This document shows, in pieces, positions 17,324-27,972 of a stretch of 64,000 nt of DNA (positions are counted from its first letter, which is position 1; each line of letters starts with the position of its first letter). The position numbers and the translations under genes are program-made. Below the pieces are notes generated by a model that did not search any database, was not told where the DNA came from, and worked only from the letters and a program-made list of their open reading frames with translations. Source of the DNA: Candidatus Helarchaeota archaeon (GTDB lineage: Archaea > Asgardarchaeota > Lokiarchaeia > Helarchaeales > HEL-GB-A); the NCBI GenBank assembly GCA_016840125.1, contig JAEOSY010000106.1, positions 9,847 to 73,846 of the forward strand, in the 5' to 3' direction.

Positions 17324-20300
17324 GGAACTAATTTAGTCGTCTTACATCTCGGGCAATTATAGACTTTAGGCTCTTTTACAGTGTAACGCTTTTCACATGT
17401 TGGACAATAATAAGAAAGTTTAAGGGATTCATTGCAAACGGGACAATCGACTTGTGCGAATTCCTTTAATCCATACCATTTTTTACAGCTGGTGCAATAG
17501 AATGTAAAATGAACCATCTTTGGTTTGGTAACTTCTTCTTTTATCTCTGGTTTTATTACTTCCTTTTTCATCTCAGGGATTTTAGCCTGTGCCTCTGATA
17601 CTTCTAAGGTAACATCTGGGGCTTCTATTTCCTTTTCACCCTCAATTAAGAAGAAATTTAAATCAACCTTTTTCGGAGTCTCTTGAGATTTTTCTTTTAA
17701 AGCTGCCTCAAGAAGAGCTTTTCCCTCTTCCTTCGTGAGGACTTCTTCTTTACTCACTGTGTCCTTGGGAACTGCAGGTCGTTCAATTACTTCTCTTGGC
17801 AGAGGGCGCCGTTGGGGACGGGGGGCCTTTTTTCGCCTCCGAGTGGCAACCACCACAACTGCTAGAGCTGCTAATCCCACACCAATTAAGATGAAATAGA
17901 TAAGTAAGTCGCCACCGGGTGGAGAAGCACCAGTGACCACAACGGTCTGATTGGTCGATTGTGGACCGACATTCCCTGCAGCATCTACGGGAACTATATA
18001 ATAGATATATGTTCCAGCGCTGGGAACAGTGTCAATGAAAGCGAGAGTTGTTTCATTTCCAATATTAATGCTATTACGATAGATGTAATAAGTAATAGTT
18101 GTGTTGTCAGTTGCGGCAGACCAAGTTAGAACTACTTGGAAACCTATTGTATTTACTCCTGAAAGATTTGAGGGCTGGGTGGGAACAATTGTATCCACAA
18201 TGATAATACCAGAAACATTGAATGAATGTCCTGCATTGTCAAATATTGTGATGGTGATTCCCCAAACGCCATCGGCTATGACCGAAGCGTTTAGAAAAGC
18301 CCAGGTAGAATTATCGCCTAGATTATTTGTGAAGGTTGCACTGCAATTCGTGTTTGTAATTGAAACGTTCTTCACACCAGACCCACCATCGAAAGCTGTT
18401 CCGTTAATCCAGATATACCCACCCACAGCATTTTGCGGAATTACAGTAGCTGCATCCTGCGCACCTTGGGGCGGATGTAACTCCACTCGGAACGTGCAGT
18501 TGAGTAAAAATTGATTACCCACTTGGTCAGTGATATTAATACTGATCCAATAAGTCATATCTATTGGAATTGAAGAAGTATTAGTGAACGCCCAGCTTGA
18601 ATTTGAGCCCAGATTGGCACTCCAATTGTTGGGCGCGGTTCCCACTCCTACGACTACTGAAATTGATAACAAACCAGATCCCGTGCCATCGCTTGCGGTT
18701 CCATTAACCCATATCTGAATAGTTTCTTGATAGGTTGAGGCATTGGTAGTCGGAGCTTGTGATCCTGAAGGTACAGCATTATCAACAAAAATCAAACAAG
18801 TGAGATTTCTTGAATTCGAAAGCAGATCAACGAGATTAATTGTAATTTCCCAAATCCCATCAGCAATTGAAGAGAGGTTATTAAAAGCCCAACTTGTATT
18901 TGTACCTAAATTTCCACTCCAATCAGATATGCCACCTGTTGTATTTGAAGATATGATAGTTATCGCCAAAATACCAGTCCCATTACCATCTGTAGCTGTG
19001 CCATTAACCCAGATCAACCCATTGATATCGATTGCCTGTGGTGACTTCGTTTCATTATCTTGACTGCCTTGTGGAGCATTTGCATCCACGGTTACGTATG
19101 TCTGAAGTAATCGAACATTTCCCAACTGATCAGTAAGAACGAGTATGATCTCCCATGTTCCATCATTAATTGTGGAGACATTATTGAATGCCCAACTTGC
19201 ATTTGTACCGAGATTTGCGCTCCAAGGTGAGCCGCTGTGATTAGTTAAACCAATGGTAATGCTTAGAAGTCCTACACCTGTACCGTCAAAGGCAGTACCA
19301 TTAATCCATATTAGACCATTTACAGCATTTTGGGGTTGACGAGTTGGGATATCTTGGGCACCTAAAGGAGCGGTTGCATCTACAGAGAGAGAGCAAATAA
19401 TGACGATTGAATTACCAGCAATATCGGTAATATTTACATAAACTTCCCATACACCATCAGATAGTCCAGTTGTGTTGTAGAAACTCCAAGAAGTATTCGT
19501 ATTTTGGTTGATACTCCAAAGCGCGCCCGTGTGATTTGATCCCTGAACCCAAACATTGACTAAACCAGAACCATTAATATCACTTGCAGTACCATTAACC
19601 CAGATCCGCCCTAGAAGGTCAACTGTCTGGAATACCTGTGTATTAGAATCTTGAGTCGCATTAGGTGCTATGGTGTCAACGAAAATATAACAAGTTATAT
19701 TCCGTGAGTGTCCGAGTAGATCAGTTAATTCAACGGTTAGTTCCCAAAAACCATCACTAATCGCGGATACATTATTAAAAGCCCAGGAGGTGTTGGTTCC
19801 GAGATTGGTGCTCCATGGATTCCCGGTATGATTCGTCCACACAACAGTTACACTCAACATTCCTGCACCAACTCCATCAGTGGCTATACCAGTCACCCAT
19901 ATATAACCACTGGGGTCTGTAGTTTGGGGTAATTGAGTTCCAGTGTCCTGAGCTCCGGTGGGAGCGGTTGTATCGATATTCACAAAACACGTAATATTCC
20001 GAGTATTCCCCAGCTGATCGATTAAATTGATAGTAATCGCCCAAATTCCTTCATTGATGGCAGATATATTGTTGAAAGCCCAGCTCGTATTTGAACCTAA
20101 GTTTGCACTCCAAGGTGAGCCAGAATGATTTGTACCCACAATTGTTACATTTAAGAGTCCGATTCCTAGACCATCAGATGCGGTACCATTAATCCATATA
20201 AAACCGTTTGGTGCATTTTGTGCCAAGGACGTAGCGGCATCTTGAGCCCCGGAGGGTGGACTTGTATCTACTGTAATGTAAGCTGTAAAATTAATAGAAT

Positions 20301-23300
20301 TAGATGCATCATCTGTAATATTAACATAAACTTCCCATACACCATCTAAAATTAGAGTGAGATTATAATTCGTCCATGGACTATATGTTTGTGGAGTTCC
20401 AAGAATTAGACCAAAGCCCCATATCGCTCCCGAGTGATTTGAACCTGTAATAGTCATACTACGCACCCCTGAGCCATAATCACTCGCACTCCCGTTGACC
20501 CAGATACGCCCGTTCATATCAACGGTTTGAAATGCTTGCTCTACTATAGTTTGTGAGGCGTTTGGTGCGATCGTGTCGATGAAAATATAACAACTTATAT
20601 TCTGTGCGTTACCAACTTGATCAACTAGTGTGATAATAAGTTCCCAAATACCATCTGAAATAGCAGAAGTATTCCGGAAACTCCATGATTCATTAGTCCC
20701 TAAGTTGCTGCTCCAAGAAGCACTTGTATTGGTCCAGGCAAAAGTGACATTTTGCATCCCAACTCCTAAACCATCTGACGCAGTCCCATTTACATAGATA
20801 AAACCATTGGGAGCACCATTCTGTGGTGAACTGATGTTTGTAGAACCGTCCTGAGAACCTGTTGGAGCTATGGTATCGACATAGACATAGCAAACGATGA
20901 TGGCAGAATTATTGGCAAGATCTGTTACGTTAATTTGGATTTCCCACAATCCACCAGCCATATTACTTGTAATATAAAAGGCCCATGAATTAAGAGTGCC
21001 TTGATTTGAACTCCAACCTGAATGATTGCTCCATTGGATAGTTACATTCTTCATACCAAATCCAAGATCAGAACATGTACCATTTACCCACACACGTCCA
21101 TTTGCATCACCTCGTGTTGGCACTTGTGTAGCGGCATCCTGACTCCCAGAAGGTGGATTGATCTCCACTGTCACTTGACAGGTTAGGTTGTACTGATTTC
21201 CTGCGTTATCTATTATTGAGACAATTACTTCATAATAACCTCCGAGAGAGTTATCCGCAACTGGGGATAAATTATAGAACGTAAAAATTTGGTTGGTTCC
21301 AATATTCGCACTCCAATCGGTTATCCCGCCAGAGGTATTGGAAGATATGATTGCTACTCCTACTACTCCAGAGCTGGGAGATGGGTCAGTTGTGGTCCCA
21401 TTAATCCAGATGGAGGGGATTTTTTGAATAGTTGGGGTGGTGGTGTTAGCCCATTGTGACCCTGAAGGTGCAACGTTATCCACGAATACCTGACAGATTA
21501 TTATTGCAGAATTATTTGCTAAATCTGTTACATTTACCCAGATCTCATAAATCCCTTCACCGATGGGAGTGTTATTATAAAAAATCCATGAATTAAGGGT
21601 ACCTTGGTTAGTGCTCCAATCGCTCCCGTTTGTGGTAACACTTAGTACTCCAAAACCATCATCGAAAGCTGTACCATTCACCCATATTACACTACCACGT
21701 TGCGGGTTTGAGATATTGGTCGAAGGACTTTGTGAACCATAGGGGAGTTCAATTTCCACGGTAACTCGGCAGGTTACATTCCTTATATTCCCAGCATTAT
21801 CCGATATCAAGATAATAATTTCGTAAAAGTCATTAAATTGATTATCTGCAAGGGGACTGGTGTTATAATATGCGAAATTATTACCACTTCCAACATTCCC
21901 ACTCCAATCAGTAATCCCACCGGAGGTGTTAGACTGGGTGAGGGTAACCGATTGGATCCCAGAACCATTTCCGTCTGTATACGTCCCATTAATCCAAATT
22001 GTGGATAATTTTTGAATCAAGGGTGTTGAAGTATTAGCCCATTGGAAGCCAGAAGGAGGTGTAGCATCAACATAAATAAAACAATTAACGATTGCAGAAT
22101 TGTTGGATAAATCGGTGATATTAACACGCACTTCCCAATAACCTTGATCGATTGCAGAAATATTGTTGAAGGCCCAATTTGAATTGGAACCTAAGTTCGC
22201 ACTCCAATCACCGGCACCACCCGAAGTATTCGCCCACTCGACAATGACGTTCTGAACACGAATGTTATCCGTGGCAGTGCCATTCACCCAGATAGATCCA
22301 TTCGCATCGCCGTTCTGAAGATTGCTGATATTAGTCGATGGACTTTGAGTGCCATTTGGAGAAATTAGATCAGTTCGATAAAAGAGTATGGAAAAATCGT
22401 CCATAGAGGTATTTAAGGCCGAAAACGAATTGAAAAAGCTTGTATCAATGCCATAATTTAGACCACATGTATAACCAGCAGCTACATCAAGATAATCGTA
22501 ATTGAAGATAATATCACCAGATTCAAATAGAACGATTTCAAATGAGCCTATCTGTCCTAAGAAGAGAGAATCGTAGTTCAACCACTCGATAACGACGCGA
22601 TTTGGGGATGTCAAATTTCGTACATATATGTCGCTGGGGCTAAAGGCATATAGATCATCCCAATATGGTGCAATCATGTAGGGATGTGCACCAGAAGGAA
22701 AGGGCACATTATTCCCATCAGTATCATAAACAAAGCTGGCGAATCCATTAGTGCAAACCCAAATCGAATTGAAGGACTCGTTATAGAACTGAAAGGCGAA
22801 AGGTAAATTAAAGAGCTGCGCCTCATTATCTATGAGATCTAGACTAGCCATTATTCCAGGTGTTGCGTCAACCCATTGATAACTCCAATCTGGTACCATA
22901 ATGTAATTGTGTAGGATATTTGCCTGAACCGTCAAATTGAAATAAGGGCCATCGCTAGCTGGGAAATTTCCATCCCAGCAGTTAAAAGTGTAATTATACG
23001 TCCCGATGTTTAAAGTAGTATTACATTCAAAAATAGTTCCATCTACATAGTTAATATCGAGGGGGTTTTGTTGCACCATAGAGTAGATGGTTCCATTTAT
23101 TGTCACATTTACATAATTAGGTGCGTTATTATCTGCATCTGTATAATTCACCGTAAAGGTAAAAACAGTGGAGTTACTCCAACCAACATGTGGATAGACT
23201 TGCCCATTAGTTAAATTGGGAGAATAGGCATTAACAAAACTCACATTTATTCCAAAATAGGTGCTGGTTGAATTTGAGAATTTCCAATCACTACATTCAA

Positions 23301-26300
23301 AGGAATAATTATAGAGCCCTTGTTGTAAATTAGGCAAATATTCATACCAACAACCGTCTGTGTAATTTAAATCAAAGGGATTTTGTTGCGTCATGGGGTA
23401 GGGGGTTCCATTTATTAAAACATTGATAGATATGGGTGGATTATTATCTTGATCTGTGTATAGGACGCTGAAATTGAAGAGAGTCGTCGTATTTCCAGTC
23501 AAAGGTACAACAGAACCAGAAGTAAGCTCGGGGGTGTAATCATTTATGAGTGCATTAGTATCAACGAAATCGAAGGTATAGGTAAAAGTAGCAAAGAAGT
23601 AAAAGGTTCCGTTTAACAAAATTCCCGATTGTTTCTCATACCACAACAGACCTCCGGGAGTAGTTAGATCCTCAAGTATCCAAATATCTATAGATCCATA
23701 ATTTGGAAGATAGATAGAAGTTTCTCCAGATACATTAAATATGTGGTCATTTTCAAGAACAACCCCAATTGGAACTAAATCACCTAGGGCAACAGTATTG
23801 TTGATCCATGCAGGTGAGTGGTCACCGCTACTGAACCATCCAACCCCTACAACATTTGATATGACCCTATCTGTGACATCTTCATCCCAATTCTCACCCC
23901 AACCTACCCAAGTTAGGTTGTATATGCCACTACCAAAATAGGAATAAAGGAAACTAGAAGGTCCATTACCTAATGTAGAGGAGGTGATGGTGTGGTTGGT
24001 ATACATACCATCAAATAATTGTGTCTTTTGTACAAGGGGTCCAGTTATGGGACCGAAACTTGCTGTATAATTGCTATCCGAGCAGTTAAAATAGTAATTA
24101 TAGGTTCCTAAATTTATTAATGTAGTATTATAGGTATACCAGCATCCATCTCTATAGTCCGAATCTAATGGGTTCTCTTGATTCATCGAAGAGGTCGTTG
24201 TATTTATCGTTATATTCACGGAGACGGGAGCGCTGTTATCAATATCAGAATAATTGACTCTAAAAACAAAGATGGTACTCGAATTATAACCCACTCCAGG
24301 ATCTACCTGCCCATCACTTAAAACTGGTGCGTTAAGATTGAGGCTAGTTACATTGATACCAGTATAGGTGGGTGTGGAATTGGTGGAGTTCCAATCAGCG
24401 CACTGGAAGGAATAATTGTATAATCCTGGTTGTAAAAATGTTGGATATTGATAAACACACCCATCGGTATAATCTGTATCATTGGAATTTTGCTTCGCCA
24501 TGGGATATGGCGTTCCGTTTATTAATACATTAATGTAAAGGGGAAAATTATTGTCTTGATCAGTGTAAATTACACTAAAATTAAACAGGGTAGTTTGATT
24601 TCCGTTCAAAGGTACAACAGTTCCCGAAGTCAATTCTGGTGCATAATCATTTGTAACATAAGTGAAATCGGCATTTGTATTATTAAAATCAAAATTATAA
24701 TCAAAAGAGCCCATAAAGACAAACGTACCGTTTAGCAGAATGCCGGTACTTTTTTCATACCAAGCAAGTCCACCAGGAGTAGTCAGATCCTCTAAAACCC
24801 AGATTTCGATCATGCCAAATCCTGGAAGAAGATAGGTCAGATCAGCTGAAACATTCCAAGTATGTTCAGCTTCCAGAATACTCGCAATTTGAACCGTATC
24901 ACCGAGAGAGACGGTGTTGTGAATCCAAGCTGGAGTGTGAGAGCCACTAGAAAAGAACGCCCCTACCACATTTGATATGATTCTATCTGATACATCTACA
25001 TCCCAAGTCATACCCTGACCAAGCCAAGCCACATTGTATATTCCACCTCCAAAATAAGAGTAGAGGAATGTAGTGGAGGTATCGCCTAAAATAGAGGAGG
25101 TGAATGCGTGATTAATGTACATGCCATCAAATAGCTGCGTCTTATTCACGACTGGACCTATTAAAGGACCGAAACTTGCGGTGTAATTAGCATCAGAGCA
25201 GTTGAAATAAAAATTATAAGTTCCTAAATTAGCTAATGTTGTAGTTAATTCATAGATACACCCATCAACATAATTGCTGTCACCAGGATTTGATTTATTC
25301 ATTGTTGTGGTTGTTGTATCAATTGTGATGTTTACATAAATAGGAGCACTGTTATCTGTGTCTGAATAATTTACGCTAAAGGTAAAAATAGTACTGGAAT
25401 TAAATCCCGCCACAGGATTCACCTGCCCGTTATTCAGCACGGGAGGATTGAGATTAAGGGTACTAGTCACATTTAAACCTGTGTAAGTGCCTGTTGAATT
25501 AGTATATAACCCATCTGAACATTCAAACGAATAATTATACGTTCCGGGTTGTAAGGTAGTTAAGTATTGGTAAAGGCAACCATCCGTATAATTTTTATCT
25601 GATGGATTTTGCGGTTCCATTTCATAGGGGGTGTTATTGATTAAAACATTAACGTAAAAGGGAGTGTTATTATCCTGGTCGTTATAAACGACGCTAAAAT
25701 TGAATTGTGTTGTTTGATCCCCTGTTAATGGTGAGACATTTTCAGTTGTTAAGTAAGGGGTGTAGCTATTCGTTTGAAAAATTATGTTTGTATCCATAAA
25801 ATCATATGTAAATGTATCAAAACCCAAATCAAATGACCCATTCAATAAAACTCCATAATTTTTTTCGTACCATAATTGAGTACTAGAAGCACCAGTATCA
25901 TCCAATACCCATACATCTACAAGACCATGACCTGCCAGAAAAACGGTGGATTCCCCTGATACATTACAGGTTAGATCCCCTAAACCGTGATTTGAAAGCT
26001 GAATCAGCGTTCCTAGTGAAACATTCGTAAATATCCAAGTGTGATCATGATTCCCATTACCCGGAGGAAGAACGCCCGAGGAATTAGCTATCACCCGATT
26101 ATTACTACTTACATCCCATGCAGTAAGTCCCACATTAGTAGCAAACCACTGTACATGGAAACTAGTATTGGAATTTTGAGTGTAAGTATAGCTTGAGTTA
26201 CCATTTCCCGCAAGGGTGGTGCTTAAGGTGTGATTTATGTACATCCCATTAAATAATTCACATTGAGAAGAGACCAAAGGAATTTTGTGCAATTCATATG

Positions 26301-26403
26301 GCTTTTCGGCACTTCCACCGTTAATTAGATAATTTAAACCGAGAATATTAAAAATAAAGATTGTTAAGAAAACAATCGCATAGATCTTTTTAGCATGTTT
26401 CAT
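17320..26403 (-). CDS. Giant type-I surface protein with repeated Ig-like domains, TM helix and cytosolic zinc ribbons
   Basis: A 3027-residue protein, the largest gene here (start ATG 26403 after GGTGG; an in-frame GTG at 26415 is less likely). Order: signal peptide (KKIYAIVFLTIFIFNILGL); three LFxGMYxNH modules, each followed by Asn-rich Ig-like pairs (about residues 45-1150); a NIDO-like beta domain (about 1165-1340); fourteen tandem repeats of about 98 residues with the core IWVNGTASDG...SWAFNN...DGxWE; one FN3-like domain; one TM helix (LLIYFILIGVGLAALAVVVV); an RRRKK stop; a charged linker; and a C-terminal double zinc ribbon with four CxxC pairs. Many N-glycosylation sequons. Likely an adhesin or receptor whose zinc ribbons face the cytosol. 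Confidence 0.9.
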   Translation of the reverse strand: MKHAKKIYAIVFLTIFIFNILGLNYLINGGSAEKPYELHKIPLVSSQCELFNGMYINHTLSTTLAGNGNSSYTYTQNSNTSFHVQWFATNVGLTAWDVSSNNRVIANSSGVLPPGNGNHDHTWIFTNVSLGTLIQLSNHGLGDLTCNVSGESTVFLAGHGLVDVWVLDDTGASSTQLWYEKNYGVLLNGSFDLGFDTFTYDFMDTNIIFQTNSYTPYLTTENVSPLTGDQTTQFNFSVVYNDQDNNTPFYVNVLINNTPYEMEPQNPSDKNYTDGCLYQYLTTLQPGTYNYSFECSDGLYTNSTGTYTGLNVTSTLNLNPPVLNNGQVNPVAGFNSSTIFTFSVNYSDTDNSAPIYVNITIDTTTTTMNKSNPGDSNYVDGCIYELTTTLANLGTYNFYFNCSDANYTASFGPLIGPVVNKTQLFDGMYINHAFTSSILGDTSTTFLYSYFGGGIYNVAWLGQGMTWDVDVSDRIISNVVGAFFSSGSHTPAWIHNTVSLGDTVQIASILEAEHTWNVSADLTYLLPGFGMIEIWVLEDLTTPGGLAWYEKSTGILLNGTFVFMGSFDYNFDFNNTNADFTYVTNDYAPELTSGTVVPLNGNQTTLFNFSVIYTDQDNNFPLYINVLINGTPYPMAKQNSNDTDYTDGCVYQYPTFLQPGLYNYSFQCADWNSTNSTPTYTGINVTSLNLNAPVLSDGQVDPGVGYNSSTIFVFRVNYSDIDNSAPVSVNITINTTTSSMNQENPLDSDYRDGCWYTYNTTLINLGTYNYYFNCSDSNYTASFGPITGPLVQKTQLFDGMYTNHTITSSTLGNGPSSFLYSYFGSGIYNLTWVGWGENWDEDVTDRVISNVVGVGWFSSGDHSPAWINNTVALGDLVPIGVVLENDHIFNVSGETSIYLPNYGSIDIWILEDLTTPGGLLWYEKQSGILLNGTFYFFATFTYTFDFVDTNALINDYTPELTSGSVVPLTGNTTTLFNFSVLYTDQDNNPPISINVLINGTPYPMTQQNPFDLNYTDGCWYEYLPNLQQGLYNYSFECSDWKFSNSTSTYFGINVSFVNAYSPNLTNGQVYPHVGWSNSTVFTFTVNYTDADNNAPNYVNVTINGTIYSMVQQNPLDINYVDGTIFECNTTLNIGTYNYTFNCWDGNFPASDGPYFNLTVQANILHNYIMVPDWSYQWVDATPGIMASLDLIDNEAQLFNLPFAFQFYNESFNSIWVCTNGFASFVYDTDGNNVPFPSGAHPYMIAPYWDDLYAFSPSDIYVRNLTSPNRVVIEWLNYDSLFLGQIGSFEIVLFESGDIIFNYDYLDVAAGYTCGLNYGIDTSFFNSFSALNTSMDDFSILFYRTDLISPNGTQSPSTNISNLQNGDANGSIWVNGTATDNIRVQNVIVEWANTSGGAGDWSANLGSNSNWAFNNISAIDQGYWEVRVNITDLSNNSAIVNCFIYVDATPPSGFQWANTSTPLIQKLSTIWINGTYTDGNGSGIQSVTLTQSNTSGGITDWSGNVGSGNNFAYYNTSPLADNQFNDFYEIIILISDNAGNIRNVTCRVTVEIELPYGSQSPSTNISNPQRGSVIWVNGTAFDDGFGVLSVTTNGSDWSTNQGTLNSWIFYNNTPIGEGIYEIWVNVTDLANNSAIIICQVFVDNVAPSGSQWANTTTPTIQKIPSIWINGTTTDPSPSSGVVGVAIISSNTSGGITDWSANIGTNQIFTFYNLSPVADNSLGGYYEVIVSIIDNAGNQYNLTCQVTVEINPPSGSQDAATQVPTRGDANGRVWVNGTCSDLGFGMKNVTIQWSNHSGWSSNQGTLNSWAFYITSNMAGGLWEIQINVTDLANNSAIIVCYVYVDTIAPTGSQDGSTNISSPQNGAPNGFIYVNGTASDGLGVGMQNVTFAWTNTSASWSSNLGTNESWSFRNTSAISDGIWELIITLVDQVGNAQNISCYIFIDTIAPNASQTIVEQAFQTVDMNGRIWVNGSASDYGSGVRSMTITGSNHSGAIWGFGLILGTPQTYSPWTNYNLTLILDGVWEVYVNITDDASNSINFTAYITVDTSPPSGAQDAATSLAQNAPNGFIWINGTASDGLGIGLLNVTIVGTNHSGSPWSANLGSNTSWAFNNISAINEGIWAITINLIDQLGNTRNITCFVNIDTTAPTGAQDTGTQLPQTTDPSGYIWVTGIATDGVGAGMLSVTVVWTNHTGNPWSTNLGTNTSWAFNNVSAISDGFWELTVELTDLLGHSRNITCYIFVDTIAPNATQDSNTQVFQTVDLLGRIWVNGTASDINGSGLVNVWVQGSNHTGALWSINQNTNTSWSFYNTTGLSDGVWEVYVNITDIAGNSIVIICSLSVDATAPLGAQDIPTRQPQNAVNGLIWINGTAFDGTGVGLLSITIGLTNHSGSPWSANLGTNASWAFNNVSTINDGTWEIILVLTDQLGNVRLLQTYVTVDANAPQGSQDNETKSPQAIDINGLIWVNGTATDGNGTGILAITIISSNTTGGISDWSGNLGTNTSWAFNNLSSIADGIWEITINLVDLLSNSRNLTCLIFVDNAVPSGSQAPTTNASTYQETIQIWVNGTASDGTGSGLLSISVVVGVGTAPNNWSANLGSNSSWAFTNTSSIPIDMTYWISINITDQVGNQFLLNCTFRVELHPPQGAQDAATVIPQNAVGGYIWINGTAFDGGSGVKNVSITNTNCSATFTNNLGDNSTWAFLNASVIADGVWGITITIFDNAGHSFNVSGIIIVDTIVPTQPSNLSGVNTIGFQVVLTWSAATDNTTITYYIYRNSINIGNETTLAFIDTVPSAGTYIYYIVPVDAAGNVGPQSTNQTVVVTGASPPGGDLLIYFILIGVGLAALAVVVVATRRRKKAPRPQRRPLPREVIERPAVPKDTVSKEEVLTKEEGKALLEAALKEKSQETPKKVDLNFFLIEGEKEIEAPDVTLEVSEAQAKIPEMKKEVIKPEIKEEVTKPKMVHFTFYCTSCKKWYGLKEFAQVDCPVCNESLKLSYYCPTCEKRYTVKEPKVYNCPRCKTTKLVP
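18190..22330 (-). repeat. Fourteen tandem ~296-bp repeats coding Ig-like domains
   Basis: Within the giant surface gene the motif W[VI]NGT followed by a Gly-rich turn recurs fourteen times at about 296-bp spacing. Units are diverged at DNA level but share the protein core (NGTASDG, SWAFNN, DGxWE, NITCxxFVDTxAP). Units with a GITDWS insert are spread among units lacking it, which suggests duplication of pairs as well as singles. Confidence 0.85.
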
Positions 26404-26592
26404 ATTTTCATCCACCTACACCATTATAAACTAAAAAATTTAACATTAAACCTTCTCAACATGAGTTATATTCCCTTTTATAACCTAAAATGGTGTTTTT
26501 ATGTAATTGATGTAGTACTAATCTTAATGAGAAGTATATTACATATCACTAGGTTATCACTTATTAATGTTTAAGAAAGGTGGATTCATGCA

Positions 26593-27972
26593 ATGACAGA
26601 TTTAGAAGGCTTAACAAGAGTTCTCTTGGATAGTGGAATGAAGGAACCAGAAATCATTGAGAAATTAGTGATGGAATATCTTTTCTATAAAGATATTTCA
26701 GAGAGTGAAGCAGAAAAATTAGCAAAAGCTGTTATTAAAGAAGTCCAGAATAGTTGTAAAAAATTGGTTGATTCAGAAATTCAAAACTTATTGGATTATC
26801 CAAAAGCAAGTATAACGATAGGGAAGCAGGGAGTAGGATGTAGGGGATGGGGAGATTTCTTTGTGCATAAGTTAATAGCGGATTTATCTGAAACGAAATT
26901 AAAGCCAGAACTTTCACCTAAATCCCTAGATGATGCAGGTGCAGTCATATATCAAGGTGATCAAGATGAGATTTTTATTGTTTCAAAGATGGAGGGTATG
27001 CATAGTAGACTAAGTGATTATCCGTTTCTGGCGGGATTCCATGTCACACGGGCTGCATTACGGGATCTATACGTGAAAGGAGCCGAACCGATCTCAATTA
27101 TGGTTGATATCCATTTGGGAGATGATGCGGATGTTGGGAAATTGTTCGATTTCATGGGAGGAGTAGCCACAGTTGCCGAATTAACCAATACACCAATAAC
27201 TGCGGGGAGCACATTGAGAATTGGTGGAGATATGGTAATTGGAACTAGAATAACAGGGGGAATTGCAGCAATTGGATTGGCTAAGAAATTATTAAAACGT
27301 CGGGATATCAAATCAGGGGATGATGTTTTAATGACTGAAGGAGCGGGGGGTGGAACAATTACAACTACAGCAATTTATGGCGCTATGCATGATGTAATCA
27401 AAGAAACATTTAATATAAAATTTCTTCAAGCTTGTGAAATTCTCTTTCAAAGTGGTTTAATTCCAAAAATCAATTGTATGTGTGATGTGACCAATGGCGG
27501 ATTACGAGGGGATTTACATGAAATAGCATATGAAGCGAAAGTGGGGATCACTGTTGAGGAAGAAAAAATCAGGCCTTTGGTAAATAAAAAAGTCTTTGAC
27601 ATGTTAAAGGAAAGGAAAGTGGATTATTTAGGTGTTTCACTGGATGCGTTATTGATTTTTTGTCCACCAGCAGTTTCAGAAGATATATGTAGTCAAATTC
27701 GAAAAGTCGGAATTGAAATTGAAAAAGTTGGTGAGGTTAATGAGCAGGATAACGAGATCAAGTTAGTAATGGAGGATGGAGAAGTAAAGTTATTTCCGAG
27801 ATTTCGTGAAAGTGCTTATACTCCCGTAAAACAAGTAGTGGGAGAAGAGATGGACGAAAAAGTGAAGCAGAATATGGCTCAAAAAATCGAAATTTGCGCC
27901 AAGCAGGCTCTACAAAAGAGAGCGAATTTCGTGGATTTAATTAAAAATCAAGAACTCAGAGCATCTTTATAG
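26593..27972 (+). CDS. AIR synthase-related protein (COG2144 / methanogenesis marker 2-like)
   Basis: A 459-residue protein of the PurM/SelD superfamily. An N-terminal helical part (1-75) precedes the PurM fold: DDAGAVIYQGDQDEIF near 112 carries the metal/nucleotide Asp residues, then GFHVTRAALRDLYVKGAEPI, HLGDDADVGKLFDFMGG, ITAGSTLRIGG and CDVTNGGLRGDL. This matches the archaeal selenophosphate-synthetase-related proteins that include methanogenesis marker 2. It lacks the N-terminal Cys/Sec catalytic segment of true SelD, so it is probably not the selenophosphate synthetase needed for the selenoproteins at 56.8-59.3 kb. ATP-dependent enzyme of unknown substrate. Confidence 0.75.
   Translation: MTDLEGLTRVLLDSGMKEPEIIEKLVMEYLFYKDISESEAEKLAKAVIKEVQNSCKKLVDSEIQNLLDYPKASITIGKQGVGCRGWGDFFVHKLIADLSETKLKPELSPKSLDDAGAVIYQGDQDEIFIVSKMEGMHSRLSDYPFLAGFHVTRAALRDLYVKGAEPISIMVDIHLGDDADVGKLFDFMGGVATVAELTNTPITAGSTLRIGGDMVIGTRITGGIAAIGLAKKLLKRRDIKSGDDVLMTEGAGGGTITTTAIYGAMHDVIKETFNIKFLQACEILFQSGLIPKINCMCDVTNGGLRGDLHEIAYEAKVGITVEEEKIRPLVNKKVFDMLKERKVDYLGVSLDALLIFCPPAVSEDICSQIRKVGIEIEKVGEVNEQDNEIKLVMEDGEVKLFPRFRESAYTPVKQVVGEEMDEKVKQNMAQKIEICAKQALQKRANFVDLIKNQELRASL

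Noticed and set aside
17320..26403. Several opposite-strand frames (for example 18101-18514 and 18743-19063) inside the giant surface gene
   Set aside because: They are low-complexity reversals of the repeat region, lack ribosome sites and overlap a clearly coding 9-kb frame.
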